Below are positions 12,416 to 22,049 of a stretch of DNA of 64,000 bases, in pieces. Both the position numbers and the translations under genes were made by a program. Within the stretch, counting starts at the first letter, position 1. Each line of letters begins with the position of its first letter. Source of the stretch: Meandrina meandrites (Eukaryota > Cnidaria > Anthozoa > Scleractinia > Meandrinidae). A model generated the notes under the pieces. That model made no database searches and had not been told where the DNA came from. It saw nothing but the letters and a program-made list of their open reading frames with translations. The stretch is from positions 4,700,241-4,764,240 of the forward strand of contig OY855909.1 in NCBI GenBank assembly GCA_963693305.1, in the 5' to 3' direction.

Positions 12416-15400
12416 CTCTCTAAATGATGAGGTACATAAAGGAGACCAATCTTGGAGCATCCGAGAACCAGGCTAGGTCTGACCTGAACTGGACTTTTCA
12501 GCCATAAGTCATCAATCAGGCACAAGTTTAAATAACTAGTAACAAGCCAGACATCTTGTGTCATATTTCTACAATAATTATTCCTCAGATACATTTTCCA
12601 ATAAATTCCTGTTTAATGAAACCAATCACTAGAAATTTATATCTTATTGGCCATTAAACTGGTCACAAGTGTTTACCCCTCCCCATCCCTATTCAGAGGA
12701 AGATCCAGGGGAGGGGTTGAGGAGGTTGCAACCCCCCCCCCCTGCCCCCCCCCCCCCCCCCCTTTGAGCAGCATTTTTTTGTTATTTTGTTTGATTCTTC
12801 CTAAAAAATAAGAAATAAGATAAATAAGATAAATTCCACATTTTATATCATGCCTTCACAACTCTTTTGAAGTCTCGGGAATGCTGCAAAAGGCGTTTTA
12901 GAGGGAAAAATGTGAGACAATATTTTTTTCGGGGAGGGGCATGGCTCTGGACCCCTTAAGAGCTCGTGCCAGAGGCACGGGGCTGTACCTCGCCTTCCAC
13001 ACCATTGGCGTTAAAGGTTACCACAATAGTGTACAACCCCCCCTTTCAGAAATTCCTGGATCCGCCCCTGCTATTACATATTGGTAAGAAATCAAAGGCC
13101 TCTTTCAGGCTATGACTATTTTGCATGATGAAGTACATGTATCAGCATAAGCAGAAAAGATGAAAATATTTTGGTTTTGTTCTAAAAATAAATTTCTTTT
13201 ATCTGTCCCTTCTTTAAACCTCTTAAGAGCGTATGACTGTATTTTTTGAGAATCCCGAGACAGGACCGAAAATTCGAATTTTCTTTTATTTCGTCCAAAA
13301 GACCCTTTTGGTGAACTATTTTCAAAAATATTGTTTAAAAGTTCCAGCGAGTTTAATTTTTTGCGAAATCTGCGAAAGTTGGAAATACCGCCTGATCCTG
13401 CCCGAACACCAAATAATGGCGGATGGAATTTCCGCAAAATAGAGCAGTTTCAACACGCTAGTACAGAAAGCTGAAAACTTCCCTTGATCTCATTTTTACA
13501 CAACTTCTTATCTATCCTTTGGTCATTATTTCTAGCTATATTTCATCTTGAAGCAAATAAGTTTTGTCCAATTTTCAACCGTTTGAAAAATATAACTATC
13601 GCGATTCAATTTACATGCCAAATTTTAACTGATTTCAGAGGGTCATAATTCGCAGGGTATACCACTAGCTTGGGAAATATGGAGTTCACAAGAAAGACGT
13701 ATGCTATGTGTTTGTCATATGTAAATATCTAGTTTGGCCCGTGGAAATTAAGCGCGCTAGACGAAAAACTATGGAGGGCATTTTGACAAATCGCGGCAGT
13801 TTTGGGCGGATGAGCAAAACCTTGATTTTGTGATCACGTATTAAAACATAATTCAACCTGTGTCTTGACAAAAAATATTCTTAGACATCGTTTATCGCAC
13901 ATGCAAGTAATATATTTAAATAATACCTCATAAGTGGCCTTGCTTACGGATGGTCAGTCCTCCAGAAATCGGCGAACACAACAAGTTGAAATTACCGCCT
14001 GATCGTGTGCGAACACCAAATAATGGCGGATGGAATTTCTACAAAATAGAGCAGTTTCAACACACTAGTACAGAAAGCTGAAAACTTCCCTTGATCTCAT
14101 TTTTACACAACTTCTTATCTATCCTTTGGTCATGATTTCTAGCTATATTTCATCTTAAAGTAAATAAGTTTTGTCCAATTTTCGGCCGTTTGAAAAATAC
14201 AACTATCGCGATTCAATTTACATGCCAAATTTTAACTGATTTCAGAGGGTCATAATTTGCAGAGTATACCACTTGCTAGGGAAATAAGGAGTTCACAAGA
14301 GAGAGGTATGCTATGTGTTTGTCATATGTAAATATCTAGTTTGGCCCGTGGAAATTAAGCGCGCTAGACGAAAAACTATGGAGGGTATTTTGACAAATCG
14401 CGCCAGTTTTGGGCGGATGAGCAAAACCTTGATTTTGTAATCACGTATTAAAACATAATTCAACCTGTGTCTTGACAAAAAATATTCTTAGACATCGTTT
14501 ATCGCACATACAAGTAATATATTTAAATAGTACCTCATAAGTGGCCTTACTAACGGATGGTCAGTCCTCAAGAAATCGGCGAACACAACAGGTTTCGATG
14601 AAAGTCAGCCAATACTAGTAACAGATGAAGAGAAACGTTGCTTTCAAAATCCGATCAACGTTGATGGATAAATCGAGAAAATCCACTCTAACTTCTTTCT
14701 TGTTTATCTCCTGCAATTTTTTCCCATTTTCTTTTAAAAAGGAAGAAAAATTCCAGGCCGGAACGCTAAATCGTGAGCCCGAAGCAACATGCAAATAAGA
14801 CGTTTGTTGACGGTACATCGGATATGCAAATTAGGTAGTTCAGTCATGGTGTCACGCCATGCTATTCTCAACATAGTATAAATTTGCATATGTCAGAGTT
14901 TGCACTCTTTAAGCGCTTTATTTGGACTATTTACTCCCCGTATTTTCAGCAGAAGAAATTGGTAGTAAAGGACATGGCCAACAAAGCAGCAGTGAGAGCT
15001 TTTCTGGCATATCTACTGAATTTAGAACAATTTTCGTCTCTAGAACTGCCGTTCGTGGCTTGAGGGTCGACATTGATCAAAACCTGTTGTGTTCGCCGAT
15101 TTCTAGAGGACTGACCATCCGTAAGCAAGGCCACTTATGAGGTATTATTTAAATATATTACTTGTATGTGCGATAAACGATGTCTAAGAATATTTTTTGT
15201 CAAGACACAGGTTGAATTATGTTTTAATACGTGATTACAAAATCAAGGTTTTGCTCATCCGCCCAAAACTGCCGCGATTTGTCAAAATGCCCTCCATAGT
15301 TTTTCGTCTAGCGCGCTTAATTTCCACGGGCCAAACTAGATATTTACATACGACAAACACATAGCATACCTCTCTCTTTTGAACTCCTTATTTCCCGAGC

Positions 15401-17820
15401 TAGTGGTATACCCTGCGAATTATGACCCTCTGAAATCAGTTAAAATTTGGCATGTAAATTGAATCGCGATAGTTATATTTTTCAAACGGTTGAAAATTGG
15501 ACAAAACTTATTTGCTTCAAGATGAAATATAGCTAGAAATAATGACCAAAGGATAGATAAGAAGTTGTGTAAAAATGAGATCAAGGGAAGTTTTTAGCTT
15601 TCTGTACTAGCGTGTTGAAACTGCTCTATTTTGCAGAAATTCCATCCGCCATTATTTGGTGTTCGGGCAGGATCAGGCGGTATTTCCAACTTTCGCAGAT
15701 TTCGCAAAAAATTAAACTCGCTGGAACTTTTAAACAATATTTTTGAAAATAGTTCACCAAAAGGGTCTTTTGGACGAAATAAAAGAAAATTCGAATTTTC
15801 GGTCCTGTCTCGGGATTCTCAAAAAATACAGTCATACGCTCTTAAAATCACACTCAAATCACTGCCCTGACTCCGCAATACAATAATGCAGAATGCGCTA
15901 GACACATATAGGCTTTGCAGACCTACATGTGTTAAGTTAGCTCAATGCGTTGGTATACTGTATTGGAAAGCAGGGAGGGCGAGAGTTCAACACACAGGCA
16001 GGCACGTTCATATTTTTTTCTTTCTTTTTCCCCCAAGAAGCTAAAATTAAGTGCTTCCCATTTATTATTTTGCTCAATATTCATGCATTGCATGCTTTCC
16101 AGGAGCCCGTGTTCATTTCATAACAAGGACAACAAATGCTTTAAATAGGTTTTTTTTAAACAATTCAAATAAGAAAATGCTTGCACCACATGTTCTTCAC
16201 ATGGCTGTAATTATCATTGCTTCACTACATTTCACATTTTGTAGACATTTTAAAATTTCATCGTCAAATTTAGTTATGCATTGGTCAGCGGAATTACAAA
16301 CAAATCTTTACGACCAAGGATCGACTGACTGACCGACCATGTGAGTGAATTTGCTTGCTCACTTAAGTCCTATATTGCATTCTGCAAAATAGTCGTTAAA
16401 ACATTTATCCCCGGGGGGGGGGGGGACTCCCATATGAAATGGACGGGGGTGCTCGTCGTCTCGCTTAGGGGTGTAAATTTCGTATTTTGGTCTCGCTTAG
16501 GGTGTTCTGGGCAAAATGTCATTATTTTTAGCCGTCAAGATCTCGTTTAGGGTTGCAGACGAAGAAATAACAATAAAGAAAGAATTTTGATTCGTTATAT
16601 TTACTCTTTTAGGGGTCTGCATAAGCTTCGGCCACGCCCAGATTGGTCTCGTTTAGGGGTTAAATTCAAAATTTCCGACGAGCATCCCCGTCCATTCCAT
16701 ATGGGAGTCCCCCCCCCCCCCGGGCATTTATCCAACACATGAATTCTAGATCTGCATTTTACCATTTTCCAACATTTGGGAGGACACGGTTACTGACATG
16801 CATTTAACAGTTATTACGATCATAATTTCAGGTTTTTACAAGCTTTTAGGAGTTTAGTTTTTGGCTGAAATGCAATAAACATCCAGCATCCTGCAAGATT
16901 TATAAAAAGAGGGATGTTTTTGTCATTTCTGTTTGAGTTCAGGGGGTAAAGCAAATATAGAGCTGTTGACTTAATATTTTTCACCTTCAGACTGTGCATT
17001 CTTGTACTCTTTTAACACAGTCAAAAGCTTCTGAAGTTTGGGCATGATGTAACATTGTCCATTGCCATCTGAGCCATCACTGCAGGAAGTAGATGTGAAA
17101 TTGCTGTAGACCCCTTGTAGCTGACGCAGCTGGGTGGCACTAAACTCACAAAACATCCGTCCATTTCGGTTATCTTGAAACATGCATGCTCTCTCTAAAA
17201 AGGAGGGAACATTGTGGTGAGCTTGAAGAGTTGCAAAACCTGAGGTTGCCTATTTACCGAGTTAGGATTTTGAGTTAGGATCTCAAGTTGGATTTTCGAG
17301 TTGGATTTTCGAGTTAGGATTTTTTAGTTGGAATCTCGAGTTGGATTTTCGAGGATTTTCTGTACTACACACTCCGTTCAGCCTACTATGCACTTCGGTT
17401 AGCCTACTATGCACTCCGGTTAGCCTACTATGCACTCCAGTTAGCCTGTTTATGATTAGCTTTCAATAATATGGGCCATATATGGGCTATATCTATGTGC
17501 CACAGGATATGGTATGGTTTTTGAGGTTCTCGGTCCTTAAATAGGGCATCATTTGTGCTCCTTTTGGCAGTATTCCCAGTGTTATCCTTAGATAGGGTAC
17601 CTTAATAAATGCCCAGCCATAAACGAAAAACAAAGTCTGTTAAAACTGAACTATCCATTCTAGTATTAGCAAAGCAATTTTATAAAAATTTGTGTTTTGC
17701 CGTGCATTGGTTAGCACTTATTTGGGTTGTCACGCAATGCTCCTCCTCCCCTTGCTAGGGTGTCATTTTCGGGTTTGGGCCTTAAAAAGAGTATCAATTT
17801 TCATTTTCCCCTTACCACCC

Positions 17821-17851
<31 letters not shown>

Positions 17852-19151
17852 ACACACACAGTTACGTACCTAGGTCCTTGATTAGGCATCCTGCTACTTT
17901 GTACGCTGCCCAAGGGCCCAGTTCATCTAACGTTTCTTGGCATTCCCTGAGAGCAAACTTTGCATACCAGTGTGCATTCTTCACTAACACGTCTTTAGTT
18001 GAGACCCGGCAGTCCCGAAGGAACTCAATCCCCGGGCTTAAAACATCATTTAGGATTGTAATTAATGTATTTGTATCATCGCCGACAGTTTCATCTGAAA
18101 AAATTAAAACTTCTTCGCTTGGTTTAGCAGCGAATTTCTCCACTTCTTCATCTTGACTTGTCTCGCATGTTGACCTCAAGGTGCATTCCAGCTCTCTCAA
18201 TTCTGATTCGATTTTCGACGGTTTCACTTTCCCATTCACTATGGATGCAGTCAAGCCCATCACCTTAGGATGTTCATCTCTTGGGCAGCCATCAAAGAAC
18301 TGCATTATCTGCTTATATGGATCATTCTTCTTGGCATGATGGCATTCGTCAAAGATCAGCAGATTCACTTGTGAAAGACGGATGTATGCGTGGCACAGCA
18401 AGTCAAGAAATATCTGGGCAGTCATCACTAGCACATTGCTTTCATTAAATTCTTTTTCCCATGTAGGTTTGTCCCAGAAATCCACTCCCATCTCTCCAAC
18501 ATAGTGTTTTACCTTCAAGTCTGTGTGTTTCTCAATCACTTTGGCCTGTTGGCTAGCTAAAGGAACTGAAAATTAAAACAGATTACAGAACATTAGTAGC
18601 GATATTTCATCCCGTATTTTAAAGCCCTTTGAAAAAAGCTGCAGAAAAAAAATCAAAACAGAACAAAACAGAACAAAAGCAATGTTAAAGCAAAGAATGA
18701 CACATTAATCTTAGCTTAGTGCAAGAGGAAGGTTGTAATTTTAAGAAGCAAGCTCTTTTTGATGTTTGATGTCAATCGAACAACCGCCATTGTCGACTAC
18801 AAAACGCCCTTCCCGACTACCGTACCACACTCGCACATTAACCCTACCCCACCCCCCACATTTAAATTGTTCAAACATAAACAAAAGTTTTGTACCTGTG
18901 TTAACAAGGAAGAAGGTTCTTTTTCCGCCCTTCTTGTAGGTTTCTCGAATTTTATGAGCGAGTTCCTTTATAAGCATAACACTGATAAACGTTTTCCCAG
19001 TTCCTGTACCCAAACAAACGATTGTGTTTCTTTTCTTGGCCCGTTCCAACAGTTCCACTTGATACGGGCGAGCCGAAAAATTGTCTTCCGGTCTCTCTTG
19101 AGGCTCTTCTGTTTCGCTTTCGGAAGCTGTTTCGCTTTCCACATCATCCAT
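710..19151 (-). CDS. Dicer ribonuclease, complete 12-exon gene
   Basis: Dicer cuts long dsRNA and pre-miRNA hairpins into small RNAs in the cytoplasm and hands them to Argonaute. Proposed exons (plus coordinates, transcribed right to left): 19151-18896, 18565-17870, 17194-16985, 12207-11780, 10211-10042, 6931-6799, about 6494-6255, 5529-5359, 4406-2304, 1723-1552, 1192-1120, 911-710. All junctions are GT-AG and every phase matches. The sum is 4,854 nt, divisible by three, for about 1,617 residues. Domain order: DExD/H helicase about 1-330, helicase C about 350-530, dimerisation about 590-710, platform/PAZ about 760-1010, RNase IIIa about 1075-1300, RNase IIIb about 1370-1540, dsRBD about 1550-1617. 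Both RNase III acidic quartets are visible. The start is the ATG before an acidic leader and the Walker A motif. Which Dicer paralogue it is cannot be told here. The only uncertain junction is the acceptor of exon 7 (6494 or 6488; both keep frame). Confidence 0.93.
1120..1192 (-). CDS. Dicer exon 11: RNase IIIb to dsRBD linker
   Basis: A 73-nt exon that encodes [20 protein letters not shown] ahead of the dsRBD. The acceptor is TTTCAG at 1193 and the donor GTATGT at 1119; the phase matches exons 10 and 12. Confidence 0.85.
1552..1723 (-). CDS. Dicer exon 10: RNase IIIb, second half
   Basis: The exon encodes [20 protein letters not shown] and [19 protein letters not shown], which supply the remaining Asp and Glu of the RNase IIIb site. 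It ends at a GTGAGT donor (1551), phase 1. Confidence 0.92.
2186..2214. repeat. C-rich tract in Dicer intron 9
   Basis: CCCCACC repeats followed by a long run of C, in the intron between Dicer exons 9 and 10. It is a low-complexity tract that produces spurious open frames on both strands. Confidence 0.8.
2304..4406 (-). CDS. Dicer exon 9: platform, PAZ, RNase IIIa, most of RNase IIIb
   Basis: This large exon of 701 codons carries the catalytic core. PAZ ends with [15 protein letters not shown]. RNase IIIa shows [15 protein letters not shown] and later [14 protein letters not shown], so all four metal ligands are present. An acidic, low-complexity insert separates the two halves of RNase IIIa. 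RNase IIIb starts with [10 protein letters not shown] and [14 protein letters not shown]. The donor is GTGGGA at 2303. The single-exon layout of the core contrasts with the finely split helicase. Confidence 0.93.
4610..4680 (+). mobile_element. SINE 3' fragment
   Basis: CTTCATGCTACGGAAACC here matches the 3' part of the complete SINE at 28985-29281. The neighbouring bases are also alignable but diverged. It is a decayed fragment in a Dicer intron. Confidence 0.5.
5359..5529 (-). CDS. Dicer exon 8: platform start
   Basis: The exon encodes [20 protein letters not shown] and then [13 protein letters not shown], matching the platform strand order of Dicers. I chose the acceptor after TTGCTCTTACCCAG because it has the best pyrimidine tract and the right phase. 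An upstream acceptor at 5564 would break the frame with exon 7. Confidence 0.85.
5598..5624. repeat. G homopolymer tract
   Basis: A run of about 24 G bases broken by few other bases, lying just upstream of Dicer exon 8 on the transcribed strand. Confidence 0.8.
5848..6165 (-). mobile_element. tRNA-derived SINE with tetranucleotide tail
   Basis: On the minus strand positions 6165-6085 read like a tRNA: A-box-like TAGCTCAGTGGCTAGAGCG, B-box-like GGATTCGATTCCC, and near-pairing ends GAGTTC and GGACTC. The sequence then runs through an unrelated body to a microsatellite of TTAA/TTGA-type tetranucleotides (5848-5938), a normal SINE tail layout. The anticodon stem does not pair well, so a working tRNA gene is unlikely. 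Confidence 0.5.
6255..6494 (-). CDS. Dicer exon 7: dimerisation domain, second part
   Basis: The exon encodes [20 protein letters not shown] and [13 protein letters not shown], followed by an acidic then very basic linker ([10 protein letters not shown]). The donor is GTCAGC at 6254. The acceptor is ambiguous: 6494 or 6488 both give phase 0. The acidic/basic linker is probably a disordered surface loop. Confidence 0.85.
6799..6931 (-). CDS. Dicer exon 6: dimerisation domain, first part
   Basis: The exon encodes [19 protein letters not shown] and then [15 protein letters not shown], the conserved start of the Dicer dimerisation (DUF283) fold, a dsRBD-like domain. The acceptor follows a T-tract at 6932 and the donor is GTAAGC at 6798. 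Confidence 0.9.
6978..7066. repeat. GAGGCATGC minisatellite
   Basis: Short tandem units of the type GCGAGGCATGCGAGGC and variants, about 10 bp each, in the intron upstream of Dicer exon 6. Confidence 0.75.
7590..10068 (-). repeat. 40-bp tandem array copied from a Dicer exon-intron junction
   Basis: About 60 head-to-tail units of mostly 40 bp, with 42-43 bp variants carrying CTCTGCATGCAG. Read on the Dicer strand each unit contains CATCTCTCTCTTGTCCAG followed by GTAGG. That is the end of Dicer exon 5 joined to its splice donor. The last unit (10029-10068) is the exon end itself. Blocks of several units are repeated as a whole (the stretch near 8040-8240 recurs near 8430-8600), so the array grew partly by block duplication. 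Because 40 is not a multiple of 3, it also generates long meaningless open frames on the plus strand. Confidence 0.95.
10042..10211 (-). CDS. Dicer exon 5: post-helicase segment next to minisatellite
   Basis: The exon encodes [19 protein letters not shown] and then [17 protein letters not shown], which precedes the dimerisation domain in Dicers. It ends in SSSISLLS plus AG at the donor GTAGGC (10041). The last 30 or so exon bases and this donor are the founder-like unit of the 40-bp tandem array that fills the adjacent intron. Confidence 0.88.
10310..10575 (-). mobile_element. Diverged SINE copy
   Basis: CATAGCATGAAGAGATGAGGAGTA and the GGGATGCTAG segment match the reverse complement of the body and 3' part of the SINE at 28985-29281, with many substitutions. 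It lies inside a Dicer intron. Confidence 0.45.
11568..11662 (-). mobile_element. SINE 5' fragment
   Basis: The segment with CTTGCCCAAGAACACAAC and CAGCCAGGGCTCAAGCCTGG is the reverse complement of the tRNA-like head and first body part of the SINE at 28985, including the B-box. It is truncated. Confidence 0.6.
11780..12207 (-). CDS. Dicer exon 4: helicase C domain
   Basis: The exon encodes the second helicase lobe: [11 protein letters not shown], then [17 protein letters not shown], and motif VI as [15 protein letters not shown]. It ends with ECELE at a GTAAGT donor (11779), phase 0. Confidence 0.93.
12384..12417. repeat. AGTT tetranucleotide microsatellite
   Basis: About eight tandem AGTT units in Dicer intron 3. 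Confidence 0.85.
12727..12763. repeat. C homopolymer tracts
   Basis: Two long runs of C separated by TG, in Dicer intron 3. Confidence 0.8.
13227..15841. mobile_element. 2.6 kb TTAA-flanked element with long inverted repeats
   Basis: The outer ends read GAGCGTATGACTG on the left and CAGTCATACGCTC on the right, each directly bordered by TTAA (13223-13226 and 15842-15845). Inverted similarity runs inward for roughly 740 bp. The outermost 210 bp are nearly identical between arms and give the same 69-residue pseudo-ORF in both orientations. The inner part of the left arm is also tandemly duplicated (about 13390-13985 and 13990-14580). The centre (about 14590-15100) is unique and holds no transposase frame, so the element looks non-autonomous. 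TTAA duplications are typical of piggyBac-type transposition, but the termini do not clearly match that family. Confidence 0.75.
16411..16724. mobile_element. MITE with G/C-tract termini and 9-bp TSD
   Basis: The terminal inverted repeats run from a G tract through ACTCCCATATG to the mirror CATATGGGAGT plus C tract. The 9-bp direct repeat CATTTATCC lies on both sides (16402-16410 and 16725-16733). A second copy in opposite orientation sits at 48204-48544 with its own 9-bp repeat. The 9-bp duplication suggests Mutator-like mobilisation. No coding capacity. Confidence 0.8.
16985..17194 (-). CDS. Dicer exon 3: helicase linker
   Basis: The exon encodes [15 protein letters not shown] and then [15 protein letters not shown], the usual lead-in to the second helicase lobe. 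The acceptor TTTTTAG is at 17195 and the donor GTGAAA at 16984. The phase fits both neighbours. Confidence 0.85.
17255..17347. repeat. 15-bp GAGTTGGATTTTC tandem repeat
   Basis: Six or so imperfect copies of GAGTTGGATTTTC and GAGTTAGGATTTT in Dicer intron 2. Confidence 0.75.
17376..17452. repeat. 22-bp GCCTACTATGCACTCCGGTTA tandem repeat
   Basis: Three to four copies of a unit containing CTACTATGCACTCCGGTTAG, directly after the 15-bp repeat. Confidence 0.75.
17817..17860. repeat. C tract and CA microsatellite beside Dicer exon 2
   Basis: A run of C followed by about 11 CA units, placed 10 bp from the exon 2 splice donor. Confidence 0.85.
17870..18565 (-). CDS. Dicer exon 2: helicase motif II (DECH)
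   Basis: The acceptor TTTTCAG at 18566 opens [14 protein letters not shown], which continues the helicase fold. Motif II reads DECHHAKK and motif III reads GLTASI. The exon ends at a GTACGT donor (17869), phase 1. The intron behind it starts with a CA microsatellite and a C-tract. The first 130 or so codons are repeated at 36236-36602. Confidence 0.92.
18896..19151 (-). CDS. Dicer exon 1: acidic leader and helicase Walker A
   Basis: The exon opens with ATG at 19151 and an acidic Glu/Ser-rich leader, followed by the Q-motif-like stretch [11 protein letters not shown] and Walker A motif [11 protein letters not shown]. It ends in FFLVNT plus one base at a GTACAA donor, phase 1. It is duplicated almost exactly at 37176-37431. 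Confidence 0.92.
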
Positions 19152-21424
19152 GTTTGTTGCTGCTTTTACTTTTAAACAAAGGCTCCCAAGAAATATAGTA
19201 TTTTTCGAGTTGCGATAAAATGAATATCGATCCAGCGAGGAAATCTTGAAGTGAGATCAACTCGAATAAACTTGAATGTAAGTGTACAAACACGTCTCCG
19301 ACCGATCGATCGACGGTACTGAATACAATTATGCCACACGAGTTACAATTCGCGACTTCCTTCAGCTTTCTATTCCATAAAAAGCGCGATATTTCCTTCG
19401 TTAAGAGTATAAACGTCGGGCGTGTAGAACCGTTGAACAAAAGTGCTTTGCTAAGCAAAAATCTAATATTTATGACATCACCCGCTTTCCGAGAATTTCC
19501 AGCCACTTGACATTCATTTCCGAGAAAACGTCGAATGGCTCCCTGAAACAAAGGCTCGTAACATAAACAATTTTAATATATTTATACACGTGGCTTATTG
19601 TGGTGGTAACACTTGTCCAAACCATTGTTCAACATGTCACGCTTAATTTTTTGTTTGTCACGGCTGAGTTAAGTTTTGCCAAATAAAATACTCGCTAATT
19701 TATGATACTTTGTTACCAATAGAACACATTACTTCTACGGGTCTAAATGACAAAAAAAACAGCTTAATTACAACCAAATGATGTTTACCGGGCGTTATAA
19801 TTTAAAGCTTAAAACAAACGAGATTAACTGAAAACTGTTAAGCATAACAATTAAATTTTATTTTTCCTTTGTTTTTGGGTATGGTAATGTATGATAATGA
19901 GTTTAGAACAAAGGAAGAATAAAAATTTCCTGAAGAAAAAAAATTGTTGCTGCGTGGGCCCTGAACTATGGAGCTCCGCTATGGTGGTATTTGGCCTCCT
20001 GTTTTGTAACGGTTTTGGTCTTTGGTAGTACATTTCTTTACCGTCCTCTACAAAACCAACAACGCGTAACGACCTGTATTTAAATTCCGATTTTTTACGT
20101 TTCGAGTTGGACTTGATCTGAGAAACTTTATTGATCTAACTCTGTAATTCATTTAAAAAACATGAAATTTATTTTTTTTGGATTTGAATGCTTAGCCGCT
20201 TTCAGGTGCCCAACTCGCTCTATTCAGTTGCGGCCGAAGGGACTTAGGCTGAATAGAAAATGGCAGTCTTTCTAAAATCTCCTGAAAAGAAGGCAACCTC
20301 GCAAAGGTAGACCCAAACTTTCGAAAACTTTTCCCTGGAAACCTAAGTTACATTCAATTTTACTCCAGGAATTTCCGAGATTTTCGGGTGAATGGTTCGC
20401 ATTTCGGAAATTTGACACTTTTCGGATTTCTGGAAACTTTGCCAGGAAATTTCTATACCATTCGCTCCCTTTCCCGAATTTCCAGAGCAAATTTGAATTT
20501 TGAATGCTGGTTCGCTTTTAGGGCCGCCCGTATTTGTGCTCCAAAGAAGGACACCAACATGGTGACTGCATACAAAAAATATCATTAATACTATTTTCCC
20601 ACTACCCGGTTATGAAAAACGCTACAAAGCCATAATTTGGACAAAACGCTTCTTTCTGCCTTTTCTGTAATCTATTAGTTTTCTGTTGCTTTTTAATTTT
20701 TTAAGCAACCAAACGGTTTTTATTTTACTTTGATTAAAACCTCGGGTAATTAATATGTTACACAAAAAGTATACCCCGTGGGGGGAACTCCTTAAGCGAC
20801 AGAAATAGTCGGCGAACATTTTAAAAACAACACGAATAAACTTGAATGTAAAAACACCTCAGCATAGAGTCCTCAGGGCGATTTACTGCCCTCCCATATT
20901 TTAAATTGTCGACGACTATCCCCGCATACTTGTTGGTCTTTCAGCAGTGTTTAACTCTATCATGAGGAGGCGGGAGCTCTCGAAGCCCGTACGCCAACTT
21001 TGAAGATGTGTAATTTTAAAACCATTTGTGTAATTACCACCAAATTTATTGTCTTTTCCCAAAATTATATGCTGTTCTCACTAAGTAACACTGTAACATA
21101 ATCATAAACATTACAACAGGAAAACAAAATTGTTCGTTAAGTGCTTACGCTTATGTTTACGTGGCGGTGACTCCTAATGGAGACGGCATAAAAAGAATAA
21201 TGCAAACCTCATTTTTAATGTAATTCGTTTTTAAGTGTAATTCAATTTAATTTCTTATAATTTATTTTCTTGTAATTTATTCTTAAGCTATGACGTTATT
21301 TATGCTGGGTTTTCAAATTCTTTAAGTGATTCGTTTTAGATATCTTCGAGCTTTTTTGAGCTCAAGGAAAAAGCGCTACAAAAATGTGTTTATTATTATA
21401 ATAATGTCCATTCTTCTTATGCCC
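19152..21424. other. Upstream flank of Dicer
   Basis: AT-rich sequence with no convincing gene. A 135-codon open frame (19144-19551, minus) has a counterpart in the duplicated copy, but no recognisable domain; it probably reflects the Dicer promoter or 5' UTR region. No TATA box or CpG-rich promoter could be assigned with confidence. Confidence 0.4.
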
Positions 21425-21579
21425 CATCCTCGGAGACCCAGGGGCAGCTAGTCGGGGCGACGGTATAGTCGGGTCGACTTTACTTTCAGGCGAAAGTTTA
21501 CAACAAGCTTTTGCCTGAAAATAAACTCTACCCGACTATACCGTCGCCCCGACTAGCTGTCCCTGGGTCTCCGAGGATG
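21425..21579. mobile_element. 155-bp fold-back MITE with 9-bp TSD
   Basis: The element starts CATCCTCGGAGACCCAGGG and ends with its reverse complement. The arms pair almost throughout, leaving a short centre around CAACAAGCTT. CTTATGCCC flanks both sides (21416-21424 and 21580-21588). Its duplicate lies at about 39687-39841, and a one-ended relative at 40455. Confidence 0.75.
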
Positions 21580-21636
21580 CTTATGCCCTTATACAAGCGT
21601 GTTATGCCTAAACTTGTCCCTATACCAGTGAAAACC

Positions 21637-21820
21637 TGCCTAATGGAGCGTTTTCAAATGACGTCACGGCAGCCATATTGTTGTTCCAAAACAAAGAAAG
21701 GGCGGCCATATTGGTGTACCAAGCCATTCCTCCGGTAATTAAAATCTATTTTTATGCAAAAATCGTTTGTTTTAGTAAACCAATATGGCCGCTGGTCACG
21801 TGAGTGAAAACAGCCTATTA
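21637..21820. mobile_element. Fold-back repeat with GGCGGCCATATTGG core
   Basis: The left arm (GGAGCGTTTTCA, TGACGTCAC, CCATATTG) is mirrored by the right arm (CCAATATGGCCGC, GTCACGTGAGTGAAAAC). Copy B of the duplication carries a shorter version at about 39903-40071. Confidence 0.5.
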
Positions 21821-22041
21821 GAGAGCTTAAGCACAGACGTTTTTGAGCCACGGACGGCAACCGGAATGCCAATGTTATAGGTTTTGGCGAACTTTTACCT
21901 CCAACAATAAGTTAGAAAGCTTTCATTTTCGCACTTATAACTTGAATTTATGAACAAAAAGCTGGCAATAAGCGCCAAAGACGAGAAGGTTCCATTTCCG
22001 GCTGCCGTCCATGGCTCAAAAACGCCTGTGCTTAAGCTCTC
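21821..22041. mobile_element. 221-bp MITE, absent from duplicated copy
   Basis: The terminal inverted repeats are GAGAGCTTAAGCACAG and its complement, with longer imperfect pairing through GCCACGGACGGC. The direct repeat TATTA flanks both sides. In copy B the site near 40072 is intact and uninterrupted, which shows the exact insertion point. Confidence 0.85.
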
Positions 22042-22049
22042 TATTATTT

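Noticed and set aside
13105..13442. Frames of 69-110 codons at 13.1-13.4 kb and again at 15.6-15.9 kb
   Set aside because: They are the two inverted repeat arms of a non-autonomous element, not genes.
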